NCBI GenBank assembly: GCA_026398615.1
Contig: JAPLSN010000016.1
Coordinates: 26,292-90,291, forward strand
Direction: 5' to 3'
Length of the DNA stretch: 64,000 nt
Source of the DNA: Spirochaetota bacterium
GTDB lineage: Bacteria > Spirochaetota > Spirochaetia > Treponematales > UBA12059
Positions 1 to 8,611 of this stretch are shown piece by piece. Position 1 is the stretch's first letter, and every line of letters begins with the position of its first letter. The position numbers and the translations under genes are program-made. The notes beneath the pieces are model-generated. The model was not told the DNA's origin. It saw only the letters and a program-made list of their open reading frames with translations, and ran no database searches.

Positions 1-101
1 TACATCCGCGCGAGCGGAACCGAATAATCATGATCCTTTTTCATCGCCGCCTCCCCGGTATCCCTGCAGGCCGATGTCGGCCTGTCGCCCGTCAGCCCGG
101 G

Positions 102-980
102 CTATCCCCGCTTCCGCAGGGCTCGATATTTCTTCACGAATCCATAGGGCCGGTAGGTCATCTTGGCCTGCCGCAAGCCCTCGTCGCCCAGGTCCTGCTC
201 GCGGTTCACGGTCTTGAAGTAGGCCGGGAGTCCCTGCGCGAAAGCCTGGTTGATGAACTGGTAGATTCCCTTGTAGCCGTCCACCGCCTTTTCGAAGTGG
301 ACGGCGAACATCCTCGCCTTCGCGATCGGCTCACCGAGCGCGTAGCCGACCGGCTTGCCGTCGACGTAATAGACGCAGCCCCGCATGCCCAGCGTCTCCA
401 GGTTTTCGAGCCCCTCGATGGCGGCCTTCGTGTCCCCGTCGATGCCCTTGGCTTCGCGCCACGCCAGGGCCACACCGATCGCATCGGCGACGTTGGCCTT
501 CGTGATGCGCCGCTGCTCGTAGGTGTAGGAATTGAGGAATGCGTTGACGAGGTTCCGCTTCTTGTGGTAGTCGCGGCCGGCAAGCTCGGCCAGGTCCCTG
601 CGGCAGTAGAGGTAGTCGAAGTTGTCGCGGTCCTCCACCACTTCGAACCCCTGCTGCTCAAGTTCGATCTGGTGCTTCGCCACCTGGGATTCCGAGAGGT
701 TCTTGTGGTAGGCGTGGGTCCTGTGGAGGTCTTCCAGGTGGTCGGCGTCCGGCACACCGCAGGGCGTCAGGAAAAAGCGCTCGCCCTTCTTGATCCCGGA
801 CATGACCAGGGTCTGGCCGGGAATACGCGCGATCTTGTAATCGTAGGTTTCCCTGAACAGGTAGAGGCCGGTAAAGGTGAACTCCGAAATGCCGTCCGTG
901 AGCAGGTTGAGCGACGGGTAGAGCTCGTCCCGCATGTCCAGCGAGATGGGGGTGAAATCGGGGTAGTCTTGGATGGGCAT
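102..980 (-). CDS. DUF2156 (phosphatidylglycerol lysyltransferase C-terminal-like) protein
   Basis: A 292-residue soluble protein that reads as a DUF2156/LPG_synthase_C family member, a double GNAT-like fold related to the catalytic half of MprF. Stand-alone members are common in anaerobes and their substrates are mostly unknown. Visible family signatures are a YLY(C)RRDLAEL segment, the basic stretch GRDYHKKRNLVN at about residues 135-146, and a late YFKTVNREQDLGDEGLRQAK segment typical of these proteins. There are no membrane helices, so it is not a full-length MprF flippase-synthase. I chose the ATG at 980 because the upstream extension to 1235 is low-quality sequence that runs through the 1204-1233 repeat; no strong ribosome-binding site is visible at either start. 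It is transcribed away from the defense island and is probably an ordinary resident gene. Family call is fairly firm, function unknown. Confidence 0.75.
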   Translation of the reverse strand: MPIQDYPDFTPISLDMRDELYPSLNLLTDGISEFTFTGLYLFRETYDYKIARIPGQTLVMSGIKKGERFFLTPCGVPDADHLEDLHRTHAYHKNLSESQVAKHQIELEQQGFEVVEDRDNFDYLYCRRDLAELAGRDYHKKRNLVNAFLNSYTYEQRRITKANVADAIGVALAWREAKGIDGDTKAAIEGLENLETLGMRGCVYYVDGKPVGYALGEPIAKARMFAVHFEKAVDGYKGIYQFINQAFAQGLPAYFKTVNREQDLGDEGLRQAKMTYRPYGFVKKYRALRKRG

Positions 981-1203
981 GGGGCAATAGTGGCGAAAAT
1001 CGGCCCGTGAGGCAAGGAGCAGGCGGGGAAAACCGCAATGTGGGTGAGGAAGGCGATCAGGTGAGCGGCGGGAGGGCGTTCCATGATCGGCGACGGTCGA
1101 TGCATGAGCATGCCCGATCTGTGGCGCAATCCGTATTGATGCATCCAAAAACATGAATCCCGGAAGGGTGATTGTCCTTTTCCAGAATGTGTCGATGCTT
1201 ACT

Positions 1204-1233
1204 GATCCTTGCTGAAGTAAGGAAACATGAATC
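1204..1233 (+). repeat. 30-bp dispersed repeat, copy 1
   Basis: The sequence matches 28 of 30 positions with the reverse complement of 35676-35705. Its core, CCTTGCTGAAGTAAGG, is an imperfect palindrome followed by AAACATGAATC. A further AAACATGAATC lies about 75 bp upstream (near 1149). It may be a decayed insertion-sequence end or recombination site at the island border. Function is unproven. Confidence 0.6.
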
Positions 1234-1332
1234 ATCCATTCTTCGCAGGTTCCAGCAAGTATATGTTCGCAGAAATGAAACTGCTATGCATAATAAATCC
1301 TGATGCCATAGTCAATAAGACCTTATCTCCGA

Positions 1333-1361
1333 TTGACAAATGATAATTCATATCCCATGAT
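1333..1361 (+). promoter_or_regulatory. Putative promoter of the defense operon
   Basis: A perfect -35 hexamer TTGACA at 1333-1338 is followed after 17 bp by CATGAT (1356-1361) as a 4/6 match to the -10 consensus. It lies in AT-rich sequence about 50 bp before the DUF499 start, which has a GGGGGA ribosome-binding site at 1400-1405. Confidence 0.5.
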
Positions 1362-1410
1362 CGTGGTAAGCAATCAAGAAGTCTTGCTGCTTTGAAATTC
1401 GGGGGACCAA

Positions 1411-4400
1411 ATGTCGCAACCGCTGTCATCAGCCTGCCAACCGCGCGCCTCGGTATTCAAACAGGATCGTCGGGCTACCGTCCTGAACCTCGACAACTTC
1501 CTGAATGGAACTATCGAGGGCAAGGAGTTCTTCCAGGAGAACTACCTGACCAACGGCATGGAAACCCTCATCGACAGGTCCTTCCGCCATCTTGCGGATG
1601 GCGCCACCGGCAATTCCATCTTCCATCTCTCCCAGTCCATGGGCGGCGGCAAGACCCATAGCATGATGGCTCTCGGACTCCTCGCGCGTGACCCCGGCCT
1701 TCGGAGTTCGGTATTGGGTGACAAGAATCCGGCGCCTAAACTCGGCAAGGTCCATGTTCTTGGCTTCAATGGCCGTCAATCCGACGTACCCCTGGGCATC
1801 TGGGGGAGCATCGCCGAACAACTGGGAAAGAAAGACCAATTCAAGGTGTATTACACGCCCCTGTCGGCGCCCGGTCCGGAGGCATGGCGAACCTTGCTTG
1901 GCTCGGAACCCGTCATCATTCTTCTCGATGAGCTTCCACCGTACATGGAGAATGCGCGGTCAGTGTCCGTCGGCAATTCCGATCTTTCGGTCGTCACCAC
2001 GACCGCCCTCGCCAACCTCATGGTGGCCGCGTCGGACATGCCGAACGCCATCGTCGTGCTGAGCGACCTTGCCGGCAACGCCTATCAGGACGGCGGCAAC
2101 CTGATCAACAATGCATTGGCAAACCTCAAGAACGAAGCCAAGCGGATCGCCCTTCCCATCACACCGGTCAATCCCCAGGGCGACGAGCTTTTCCACATCC
2201 TCCGCTGCCGCCTCTTTGAGTCGCTCCCCGCGGAATCGGTCCGCAAGGACGTTGCCGACAGGTATCGTGCCAGTCACGCCGAATCTGTCCAAATGGGGTT
2301 GACCTCGAGTTCTTCCGATGGCCTGTTCCAGAATGTCCTGGACGCCTATCCCTTCCATCCCGCCTGGCGCGAACTCCTCGGCCGCTTCAGGGAAAACGAA
2401 GGTTTCCAGCAGACCCGCGGCGTGATCCGTCTCATGCAGATGGTCGTATCCAATCTCTGGAATACCAGGCGCGCCGACGGTCTTGAGCTGATCCATCCCT
2501 ATGACATCGACCTAGGCGACAACGAGCTGGCTTCCGAGATCCGGTCGATCAACCAGAGCCTGTCGGAAGCGGTTGCCCACGACATCAGCCATGAGGGTAC
2601 GGCGGAAGTCGAAATCCTCGACAGGAAGAATGGCTCAAACGATGCCAGCGAAGCCGCCAAGCTTCTCCTTCTCGCCTCCCTTTCCGCCACCGCGGGTGCC
2701 GTCAACGGCCTCAGGGATTTCGAGGTCTATGACTTCCTGCAGCGGCCCGGCAGGGATCTCTCGGCACTCAAGACGAAGGTGCTCGACGAACTCGATATCC
2801 GGGCCTGGTATCTCCACCGTTCTCAGGACGGACGCCTTTTTTTCAAGAATCAGCAGAACCTCGCCGCGCGTCTTCGCAGCACGGCCGAGGGCCTCCACAA
2901 CGAGTCCGTCGCCAAGGAACTCAGGCGCTTCCTCAAGGAGCGCTTTGAACCCGTGCTCAAGGACCTCTACCAGAAGGCGGAACTCCTGCCCGCCCTCGAC
3001 GAAGTCCTGGTCGAACAGGATCGCGTCTGCCTCATCCTGTCCGAGCCCTCGGGGGCTTTCGAGGGCCTCGCTCTGGCCAAGGAGTGGCAGGATTGGTGGG
3101 CTCAACAGACCTTCAAGAATCGCGTCATGTTCCTCACCGGTTCAAAGCTGGTCATGGGCAACGTCAAGGACGCCGCCCGCCAGTACCGCGCCCTCCAGAG
3201 CATCGAGGAGGAACTTCACGCCGAGAACACGCAGCCGAATGATCCCCAATGGAAGGCCCTGGATACCCTCAAGGACAGGATCCTCTTCCAGTTCACCTCC
3301 GCGCTGACCCAAGCCTTCGATACCCTCGTGTACCCGAGCATCAACAACGCGCTCAGGCAGACTTCCATCATTCTCGAATTCAAGGGCAATACCTGGCGTG
3401 GCGAGGAAGTCCTCCGCAAGACCCTCGTCGATGCCCAGAAGTTCACTGCCGATGTCACCGCGGATGTCTTCCGTCAGAGATGCGAGCAGCGTCTGTTCGT
3501 CTCGAACCCGAGCCAATGGGCCGAGGTGAAGCGCCTGGCCGCCACCAATACGCTCTGGCAATTCCATAGGCCCGATGCGCTTGATACCTTGAAGGCAGAG
3601 GCGATCAGAAAAGACTACTGGCGGGAGGAAGGCAGCTACGTCCGCAAGGGCCCCTTCGCCAAAGCTGAAACCAGCGTAAAGCCCCTCTTCCTTTCGCGGG
3701 ATGACCATGGAGTCAGCTGGCTCAAGATCGAGGCCCTCCACGGGGATCGCGTCCATTATGAGGGCGGCACGAATATACCTACCGAGGCCAGTTCGAAGGT
3801 GGGCGATTTCCAGCGTTTCCAGGCCAAGGCTCTTCGGTACAACTTCATCTGCGTCGATTCCCGCGGGGAGCATCCGACGGGAGCCCCGGTCGAGTGGGTC
3901 GGCGAACCGGATCTCAAGTACGCTTTTGATCCCGCTACCCGCAAGGTAACGCTTCGCAGTCTGCCCGCCGGCCAGATCTCCTACAGCACCGATGGCCGGT
4001 CGCCTGAATACGGCGGCAGCTATGACGCGCCTTTCGTTCCGCCCGAAGGCTGCACCGTTGTCCTCGCCGTCGCCGAGGTCGAGGGCATCAAGTCCAAGCA
4101 GCTCAAGGTTTCCATTCCCAAGAGCGATAACGGTGGTCTCTTCGAGATCTATCCCCATGCGGCCTGCCGCTGGTCACGACGCCACAAGCTGGATGACTCG
4201 GGCGCGACCTGGAAATTCATCGAGGCCATGGAAAAGCATATCGTCACGGCTTTCGACATCATCATCAAGGCGGAGAACAGCTCGGGCGACCAGGCCCTCG
4301 AGTATCTTGGAAGCCGCCCTTCCGGCTATGACGCCGGCCAGCTCCGGCAGCTTTGCGACGCGCTCCAGGACCTCGCCGGCGCGGGTACCGTGCGCCTTGA

Positions 4401-4509
4401 ATGCGCCCGCTCCCATTTTCCTTCGGGCCAGGCCCTCCTTGACTGGCTTAAGGAAGCGGGAGTGACAGCCATCCCCGAAGAAGTTGACCAGGATGGCATC
4501 GATGGCTAG
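1411..4509 (+). CDS. DUF499 family AAA+-like ATPase, anti-phage island component
   Basis: This 1032-residue protein opens the island. It matches the DUF499 (COG1483) family of large P-loop ATPases that travel with DUF1156 methyltransferases and DUF3780 proteins in defense islands. The P-loop is the atypical glycine-rich form SMGGGKTH at residues 76-83, preceded by a hydrophobic strand, and the Walker B strand is VIILLDEL at 169-176. The rest is a long helical body with a beta-rich C-terminal part (about 760-900) resembling a chitobiase/beta-sandwich-like insert (YSTDGRSPEYGG). Start ATG 1411 is supported by GGGGGA five bases upstream. It overlaps the next gene by 8 nt. By family precedent it would power restriction or phage sensing together with the methylase and helicase; its exact job here is inferred from context. 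Confidence 0.85.
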   Translation: MSQPLSSACQPRASVFKQDRRATVLNLDNFLNGTIEGKEFFQENYLTNGMETLIDRSFRHLADGATGNSIFHLSQSMGGGKTHSMMALGLLARDPGLRSSVLGDKNPAPKLGKVHVLGFNGRQSDVPLGIWGSIAEQLGKKDQFKVYYTPLSAPGPEAWRTLLGSEPVIILLDELPPYMENARSVSVGNSDLSVVTTTALANLMVAASDMPNAIVVLSDLAGNAYQDGGNLINNALANLKNEAKRIALPITPVNPQGDELFHILRCRLFESLPAESVRKDVADRYRASHAESVQMGLTSSSSDGLFQNVLDAYPFHPAWRELLGRFRENEGFQQTRGVIRLMQMVVSNLWNTRRADGLELIHPYDIDLGDNELASEIRSINQSLSEAVAHDISHEGTAEVEILDRKNGSNDASEAAKLLLLASLSATAGAVNGLRDFEVYDFLQRPGRDLSALKTKVLDELDIRAWYLHRSQDGRLFFKNQQNLAARLRSTAEGLHNESVAKELRRFLKERFEPVLKDLYQKAELLPALDEVLVEQDRVCLILSEPSGAFEGLALAKEWQDWWAQQTFKNRVMFLTGSKLVMGNVKDAARQYRALQSIEEELHAENTQPNDPQWKALDTLKDRILFQFTSALTQAFDTLVYPSINNALRQTSIILEFKGNTWRGEEVLRKTLVDAQKFTADVTADVFRQRCEQRLFVSNPSQWAEVKRLAATNTLWQFHRPDALDTLKAEAIRKDYWREEGSYVRKGPFAKAETSVKPLFLSRDDHGVSWLKIEALHGDRVHYEGGTNIPTEASSKVGDFQRFQAKALRYNFICVDSRGEHPTGAPVEWVGEPDLKYAFDPATRKVTLRSLPAGQISYSTDGRSPEYGGSYDAPFVPPEGCTVVLAVAEVEGIKSKQLKVSIPKSDNGGLFEIYPHAACRWSRRHKLDDSGATWKFIEAMEKHIVTAFDIIIKAENSSGDQALEYLGSRPSGYDAGQLRQLCDALQDLAGAGTVRLECARSHFPSGQALLDWLKEAGVTAIPEEVDQDGIDG

Positions 4510-5119
4510 AGCAAGTGCCAAAGCCGATAGCCGCCTTTGCCTTGGCCTCGGATTCTTTCCCGAGGAGGCGCGGCATGGCTTCCTCCTTGACCTTCCAGCC
4601 GGCAAGGACGACACGGCCGGAGTAAAGCTTTCCGAGCACCGGGTCTGGAATCTCGCGGATGGCACGATCGACGTAGGCGTTGTCGGCCCCGCCGACCCAG
4701 GGCTTCGCGCCGTCGTGGAACGCTTCCGCTGGGACGAAATCGGCCCGGTCTTTTGGGAAGAGGCCGGTCAACGACTGAGGAACGCCGGAATCGCCGTGCC
4801 CCGCATGCCCAAGAAAGGCCGTATCCCCATCCACGCCTCGCTCGGCAAGGAGCTCTGCGTCCTCCTCTGGGCCATCGAGGATGCCGATTCTGCGCTCATC
4901 CCGGAAGCTGTCCGCAATTGGGAAGGACTTGCCCCCGAGGAACGCTGGTGGCTCTATACCATGACCGCGGCAGCCACAGGGCAGGCCCAGCAACGGGGCA
5001 TCGGCTGGCGCAAGGCGCTGCGCTTCGCCCTGACGGAGAATCCCCTGGTCAAAGGCGAAGGGCTCCCGCCCAAGGCCCGCAAGGAAATGCTGAGATCGAG
5101 CCAGATGAATCTTTTTTGA
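4502..5119 (+). CDS. DUF3780 family protein, anti-phage island component
   Basis: A 205-residue protein whose C-terminal half carries the signature of DUF3780: GKELCVLLWAIEDAD, IPEAVRNWEGLAPEERWW, then a TAAATG...GWRKALRFALTENP segment. DUF3780 proteins are almost always found between DUF499 ATPases and DUF1156 methylases in predicted antiviral arrays; no biochemical activity is established to my knowledge. The start is ambiguous: TTG 4484, ATG 4493 and ATG 4502 are all in frame and all overlap the DUF499 stop. I chose 4502 because AGGA at 4490-4493 gives a normal spacer. Its TGA stop overlaps the ATG of the next gene (TGATG), so the first three island genes are probably translationally coupled. 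Confidence 0.8.
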   Translation: MARASAKADSRLCLGLGFFPEEARHGFLLDLPAGKDDTAGVKLSEHRVWNLADGTIDVGVVGPADPGLRAVVERFRWDEIGPVFWEEAGQRLRNAGIAVPRMPKKGRIPIHASLGKELCVLLWAIEDADSALIPEAVRNWEGLAPEERWWLYTMTAAATGQAQQRGIGWRKALRFALTENPLVKGEGLPPKARKEMLRSSQMNLF

Positions 5120-5544
5120 TGCGTGGAGAGAGCATGGCGAACGTGGAAAAGTGGCTGCCGCTGTACAATGAGAAGGGGCGAGTCGAGTTTCTGGAAGACG
5201 AGACTTTTACCACGCGGGTATGGCTGCCTCCCGAGGGTGCAGCTACCCCGCAAGCTACCCCGCAAGCCACCCTGCAAGCTACCCCGCAAGTTACCCCGCA
5301 AGCTACCGAGCAAGCCACCGAGCAAGCCACCGAGCAAGCCGAGCGTGAGGCAAAGTTGCTCGAGTTTTGTTCTATTCCTCGTAGCCGCGAAGAAATGCAG
5401 GCATTCCTCGGGCTTGCGGACCGCGAGCACTTCCGGAGCGCCATCCTCATGCCACTCCTTGAACAAGGCCTGCTTGCCCCGACCATCCCCGACAAACCGA
5501 ACAGTCCCAATCAACGCTACATACGGGTCGCAGGAGGCAAATGA
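5119..5544 (+). CDS. Small winged-helix protein with TPQ/TEQ repeats, remnant of an AlbA_2/Fic-type protein
   Basis: A 141-residue protein starting at an ATG that overlaps the DUF3780 stop (TGATG); an internal ATG at 5134 preceded by GGAGAG is an alternative. After a short N-terminal strand region (FLEDETFTTRVWLPP) comes a low-complexity tract of four-residue units, ATPQ then ATEQ, and then a helix-turn-helix-like tail (LLEFCSIPRSREEMQAFLGL, DREHFRSAILMPLLEQGLL). This arrangement is well known at the C-terminus of AlbA_2/Schlafen-type putative transcriptional regulators and some Fic proteins, where threonine-proline-glutamine repeats separate the ATP-binding part from the winged helix. The catalytic N-terminal half is missing, so this is either a domesticated DNA-binding subunit of the island or a decaying fragment. 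The coupled start favours real translation. Confidence 0.6.
   Translation: MRGESMANVEKWLPLYNEKGRVEFLEDETFTTRVWLPPEGAATPQATPQATLQATPQVTPQATEQATEQATEQAEREAKLLEFCSIPRSREEMQAFLGLADREHFRSAILMPLLEQGLLAPTIPDKPNSPNQRYIRVAGGK
5242..5340 (+). repeat. 12-bp tandem repeat inside the small winged-helix gene
   Basis: About eight 12-bp units of the form GCTACCCCGCAA, drifting to GCCACCGAGCAA, encode the ATPQ/ATEQ tract. The unit length is a multiple of three, so copy-number change would keep the frame. It is not a CRISPR array, because there are no spacers. Confidence 0.85.
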
Positions 5545-5610
5545 TGAGAAGCGCTGTTCCGTCAATGCCGCTTGATGAAATGCGCCGCCCTGGACATACT
5601 CGATCCAACA

Positions 5611-5660
5611 AGACCCCTCGCGCCTCTGCTCGCATGCGCACCCAGAGGGGTTCTTTTTTT
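5611..5660 (+). terminator. Rho-independent terminator or attenuator before the methyltransferase
   Basis: AGACCCCTC (5611-5619) pairs with GAGGGGTTCT (5645-5654) with one bulge, followed directly by a run of T. It sits between the winged-helix gene and the methyltransferase gene with only 33 bp to the next ATG, where I see no promoter. It may therefore reduce rather than abolish read-through into the methyltransferase. Confidence 0.65.
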
Positions 5661-5692
5661 ACAACAAGCACCAAGTTCCAAGGACCCATCCC

Positions 5693-8497
5693 ATGACCGA
5701 TGGCCCCACCTTTATCGAGACACAATTTCCCATCGCCAGACTCTCAGCGGAGTCATATAAGGAGCGCAAGGCGAATAACGGGCAGACGCTTACACGTCTA
5801 GGCAAATGGTGGGGGCGCAAGCCGCTGATTCTGGTGCGGGCTTCCATCCTGGGCATGCTCATGCCCGCCTCCAGCAACCCGAAGAAAGACCGCGAGATCT
5901 ACCTGAAGATTCTCACCATGGACGATGCGGGTACCTGGGATCGCTGCAAGCCTGCCGTGCAGCGCAAAACCACGCGTGCCGCCTTTGATCGCTTGCCCTA
6001 TGCCGAGCGCATCGCCGAATGCGAACGCCCCGAAAATGTCGCGGGCCCCTCGGCGGCGGCGTGGGCGGAGATCAACGCCCACCTGGACACCAGGGCGGAG
6101 TCCTTGCCCGAGCTGGTCGAGCAACTCGGAAAGCAGCAGTTCGGCCACACGCCCCGCGTGGGCGACAGCTTTTGCGGCGGCGGTTCCATTCCCTTTGAAG
6201 CCGCCCGCATCGGCTGCGAAGCCTTTGGCTCCGACCTCAATCCCGTGGCGGGCCTGCTCACGTGGGCCAGTTTGAATCTGCTCGGCGGTGGCAAAGCGGT
6301 GCAGGAAGAAGTGATGCGCGTGCAGGCGGAGGCCCTCGCCGCTGCCGACCGACAAGTCACCGCGTGGGGCATCGAACACAACGAGCGAGGCGAACGCGCC
6401 GATGCCTATCTTTACTGCGTGGAAGTGAAACCCGAGGGCTGCGACTATTATATCCCGCTGGCCCCCAGTTGGTTGATCGGAGAGAAATCCAAAGTGGTCG
6501 CCCGGTGGCAGCGGGTATCCGGTTCAGACCGTCTGCAGCCGGACATTGCGGTGGTCAACGATGCCGAACTGAAACTCTATAAGGAGAAGAAGGGGGCGAC
6601 GGTGGGCGACAGCCGGGCCATCGATCCCTTTGATGCCAGCCGCTCCTGGTCGGTGGAATCCCTGCGCGGCCCGGAGGGACTGCGCCGCTGGAGCAATGAC
6701 GATGTGGTGCCGCGCCCCGGCGATGTGTTTCAGGAACGGCTCTACTGCATCCGCTGGATCAATGCCCAGGGTGAACGCCGCTACGCCGCCCCCGATGACG
6801 CCGACCTGGCGCGGGAAACCAAGGTGCTGGCCCTGTTGCGCGAACGCTTTGCCCAGTGGCAAGGCGAGGGTTTTATTCCATCCAAGGCGATTCCTGAGGG
6901 CGGTGACGAAACCGCGCGCCTGTATCGCGAGCGCGGCTGGACCCACTGGCATCATTTGTTTACGCCGAGGCAGTTGTTGATTCTTGGCGTTTTTGCTGAA
7001 GCGTCGTTTCAGTTTGCGAAGAATCTGGATGCCCGTGTTGCGTGCCTATTAGGTCTTGGGAGAGTTGCGAACTTTGGCTCGAGGCTTTGTCGATGGCAAG
7101 CCGGGTTAGTCCACGACAAAGGAGTGGACGTTTTTAGCAATCAAGCTCTGAACACGCTTTTCAACTTCTGTTGTCGCCCGCTTGAGCCGTTGCGAGAGAG
7201 CTGGGTCGTGTTAGAGCGACTGCGCGACAAGCTTCCGAATTCGGGCACAGTTATGGTCATTGACGCCCGTGACATCAGTGAGACCTGCGACTTCTGGATC
7301 ACCGACCCACCTTACGCCGACGCGGTCAACTACCACGAACTCGGCGACTTTTTCCTCGCGTGGTATGACAAGCAGCTGACGGATGCCTTCCCCGAATGGA
7401 TCCCCGATGCCCGCGCCGAACTGGCGGTGCGCGGCGATGGCGACGACTTCCGCCGTTCCATGGTGGAGATCTACCAGAACCTCACCCGGCACATGCCCGA
7501 CAACGGCCTTCAGCTCGTCATGTTCACTCACCAGGACCCGTCTGTCTGGGCTGACCTCGGCATGATCCTCTGGGCCGCGGGGCTCAAGGTCAGCGCGGCC
7601 TGGACCATTGCCACGGAGACTCCCGCAGGAGGCATCAAGAAAGGCAACTACGTCCAGGGCACGGTCCTGCTCGTTCTACGCAAGCGCATCGACGCTGGCA
7701 ACGCCTTCCTCGACGAGCTCTATCCGCTTGTGGAAGATGAGGTAAAACAGCAGATAGACTCGATGCGTTCCCTCGACGACGCTTCAGATCCAAACTTCGG
7801 CGACACTGACTACCAGCTTGCCGCGTATGCGGCCGCCCTCCGCATCCTGACCCAATACCAGAGCATCGATGGCCAGGATGTGAGCTATGAGCTCTTCCGC
7901 GCCAAGCCGGGGAAGGGCAAGGGACGCGCAAAGGCTGGTTCAGCAATGCCCGAAAAGTCCCGCTTTGAACAGGTCATCGACCGCGCCATTTCCATTGCCT
8001 GTGACTACCTCGTTCCGAAAGGCCTCGAGGAAGCATGGATGCGCCTTGGTCCCGATGAGCGCCTCTATCTCCGTTCCCTTGACGTGGAAGGCCGTGGTGA
8101 ACGCCGGCAGGGCGTTTACCAGGAGCTTGCCCGTGGTTTCGGGGTCCGTGAAGTCAAACCCATTCTCGCCTCGACGACGGCCAACCAGACGCGTATCAAG
8201 ACCGCTTCGGAGTTCGGGAACCGTGACCTCGGCCCACTTGGCGCCGAAGGCTTTGGCGGCACCGTTCTCAGGCAGCTTCTCTTTGCGCTCCATGCCTCCC
8301 GCGAGGAGGAGAATCCCACCAGCGGGCTCCGCTATCTCAAGGACGAGCTTGTCGATTACTGGCAACATCGGCAAAGGCTCATCGTTATCCTCGATTGGCT
8401 TTCTCCTCTCGCTCGCGTGGCAGGCATGGAGGACTGGAAAGCGGATGGCGAATATGCTCGTCTCCTGGCGGGATTGCTGAGGGGGGACCATGGGTGA
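5693..8497 (+). CDS. DUF1156 family DNA methyltransferase (COG1743-like), anti-phage island modification enzyme
   Basis: A 934-residue S-adenosylmethionine-dependent amino-methyltransferase. The N-terminal DUF1156 segment (about 5-60) includes KWWGRKP. Motif I, DSFCGGGSIPFEA, lies at about 158-170 with the acidic SDLNP at 180-184, and the catalytic motif IV is TDPPYAD with DPPY at 538-541. The order I then IV resembles alpha-type adenine methylases with a long intervening target-recognition region. The zinc-ribbon usual in COG1743 looks degenerate here: only C242 and C250 remain in that region. Start ATG 5693 has AAGGA eight bases upstream. About 6970-7260 is visibly less GC-biased than the flanks (see findings). 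By analogy it would mark host DNA so the ATPase/helicase partners spare it; the target base and site are unknown. Confidence 0.85.
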   Translation: MTDGPTFIETQFPIARLSAESYKERKANNGQTLTRLGKWWGRKPLILVRASILGMLMPASSNPKKDREIYLKILTMDDAGTWDRCKPAVQRKTTRAAFDRLPYAERIAECERPENVAGPSAAAWAEINAHLDTRAESLPELVEQLGKQQFGHTPRVGDSFCGGGSIPFEAARIGCEAFGSDLNPVAGLLTWASLNLLGGGKAVQEEVMRVQAEALAAADRQVTAWGIEHNERGERADAYLYCVEVKPEGCDYYIPLAPSWLIGEKSKVVARWQRVSGSDRLQPDIAVVNDAELKLYKEKKGATVGDSRAIDPFDASRSWSVESLRGPEGLRRWSNDDVVPRPGDVFQERLYCIRWINAQGERRYAAPDDADLARETKVLALLRERFAQWQGEGFIPSKAIPEGGDETARLYRERGWTHWHHLFTPRQLLILGVFAEASFQFAKNLDARVACLLGLGRVANFGSRLCRWQAGLVHDKGVDVFSNQALNTLFNFCCRPLEPLRESWVVLERLRDKLPNSGTVMVIDARDISETCDFWITDPPYADAVNYHELGDFFLAWYDKQLTDAFPEWIPDARAELAVRGDGDDFRRSMVEIYQNLTRHMPDNGLQLVMFTHQDPSVWADLGMILWAAGLKVSAAWTIATETPAGGIKKGNYVQGTVLLVLRKRIDAGNAFLDELYPLVEDEVKQQIDSMRSLDDASDPNFGDTDYQLAAYAAALRILTQYQSIDGQDVSYELFRAKPGKGKGRAKAGSAMPEKSRFEQVIDRAISIACDYLVPKGLEEAWMRLGPDERLYLRSLDVEGRGERRQGVYQELARGFGVREVKPILASTTANQTRIKTASEFGNRDLGPLGAEGFGGTVLRQLLFALHASREEENPTSGLRYLKDELVDYWQHRQRLIVILDWLSPLARVAGMEDWKADGEYARLLAGLLRGDHG

Positions 8498-8611
8498 TAT
8501 TTCTTTCCGCTCGGAAAAGGCAAATGAGCACCGTTTTATATTGTCTTCAAATATATACAGTAAAATGATATAGTGATTTCTATGATAAATCATGCCAGGA
8601 GGTCGTAGCAA
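8498..8611 (+). promoter_or_regulatory. AT-rich leader/promoter region of the Fic gene
   Basis: This 114-bp gap is much richer in A+T than both flanks (for example 8533-8590) and contains several TATA-like stretches. TTGTCT at 8541-8546 with TGATAT at 8566-8571 is the best pair, but the 19-bp spacer is long. AGGAGG at 8597-8602 serves the Fic start. The region suggests Fic and the helicase have their own promoter. Confidence 0.35.

Larger units (their letters stand above)
981..1410. other. AT-rich intergenic region upstream of the defense island
   Basis: This 430-bp stretch has no convincing gene. Its right half (about 1140-1410) is clearly richer in A+T than its surroundings and marks the left edge of the accessory island. 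It holds one copy of a 30-bp dispersed repeat (1204-1233) and the likely island promoter (1333-1361). Confidence 0.7.

Noticed and set aside
67..84. Perfect hairpin CAGGCCGA-TG-TCGGCCTG as a terminator of the DUF2156 gene
   Set aside because: No T-run follows in the gene's direction; too little evidence.
30..1010. Open frame on the plus strand opposite the DUF2156 gene
   Set aside because: Antisense shadow; the minus-strand frame carries the family signature.
5242..5340. Regular repeats that might be a CRISPR array
   Set aside because: Units are only 12 bp, contiguous without spacers and in frame with a protein repeat.
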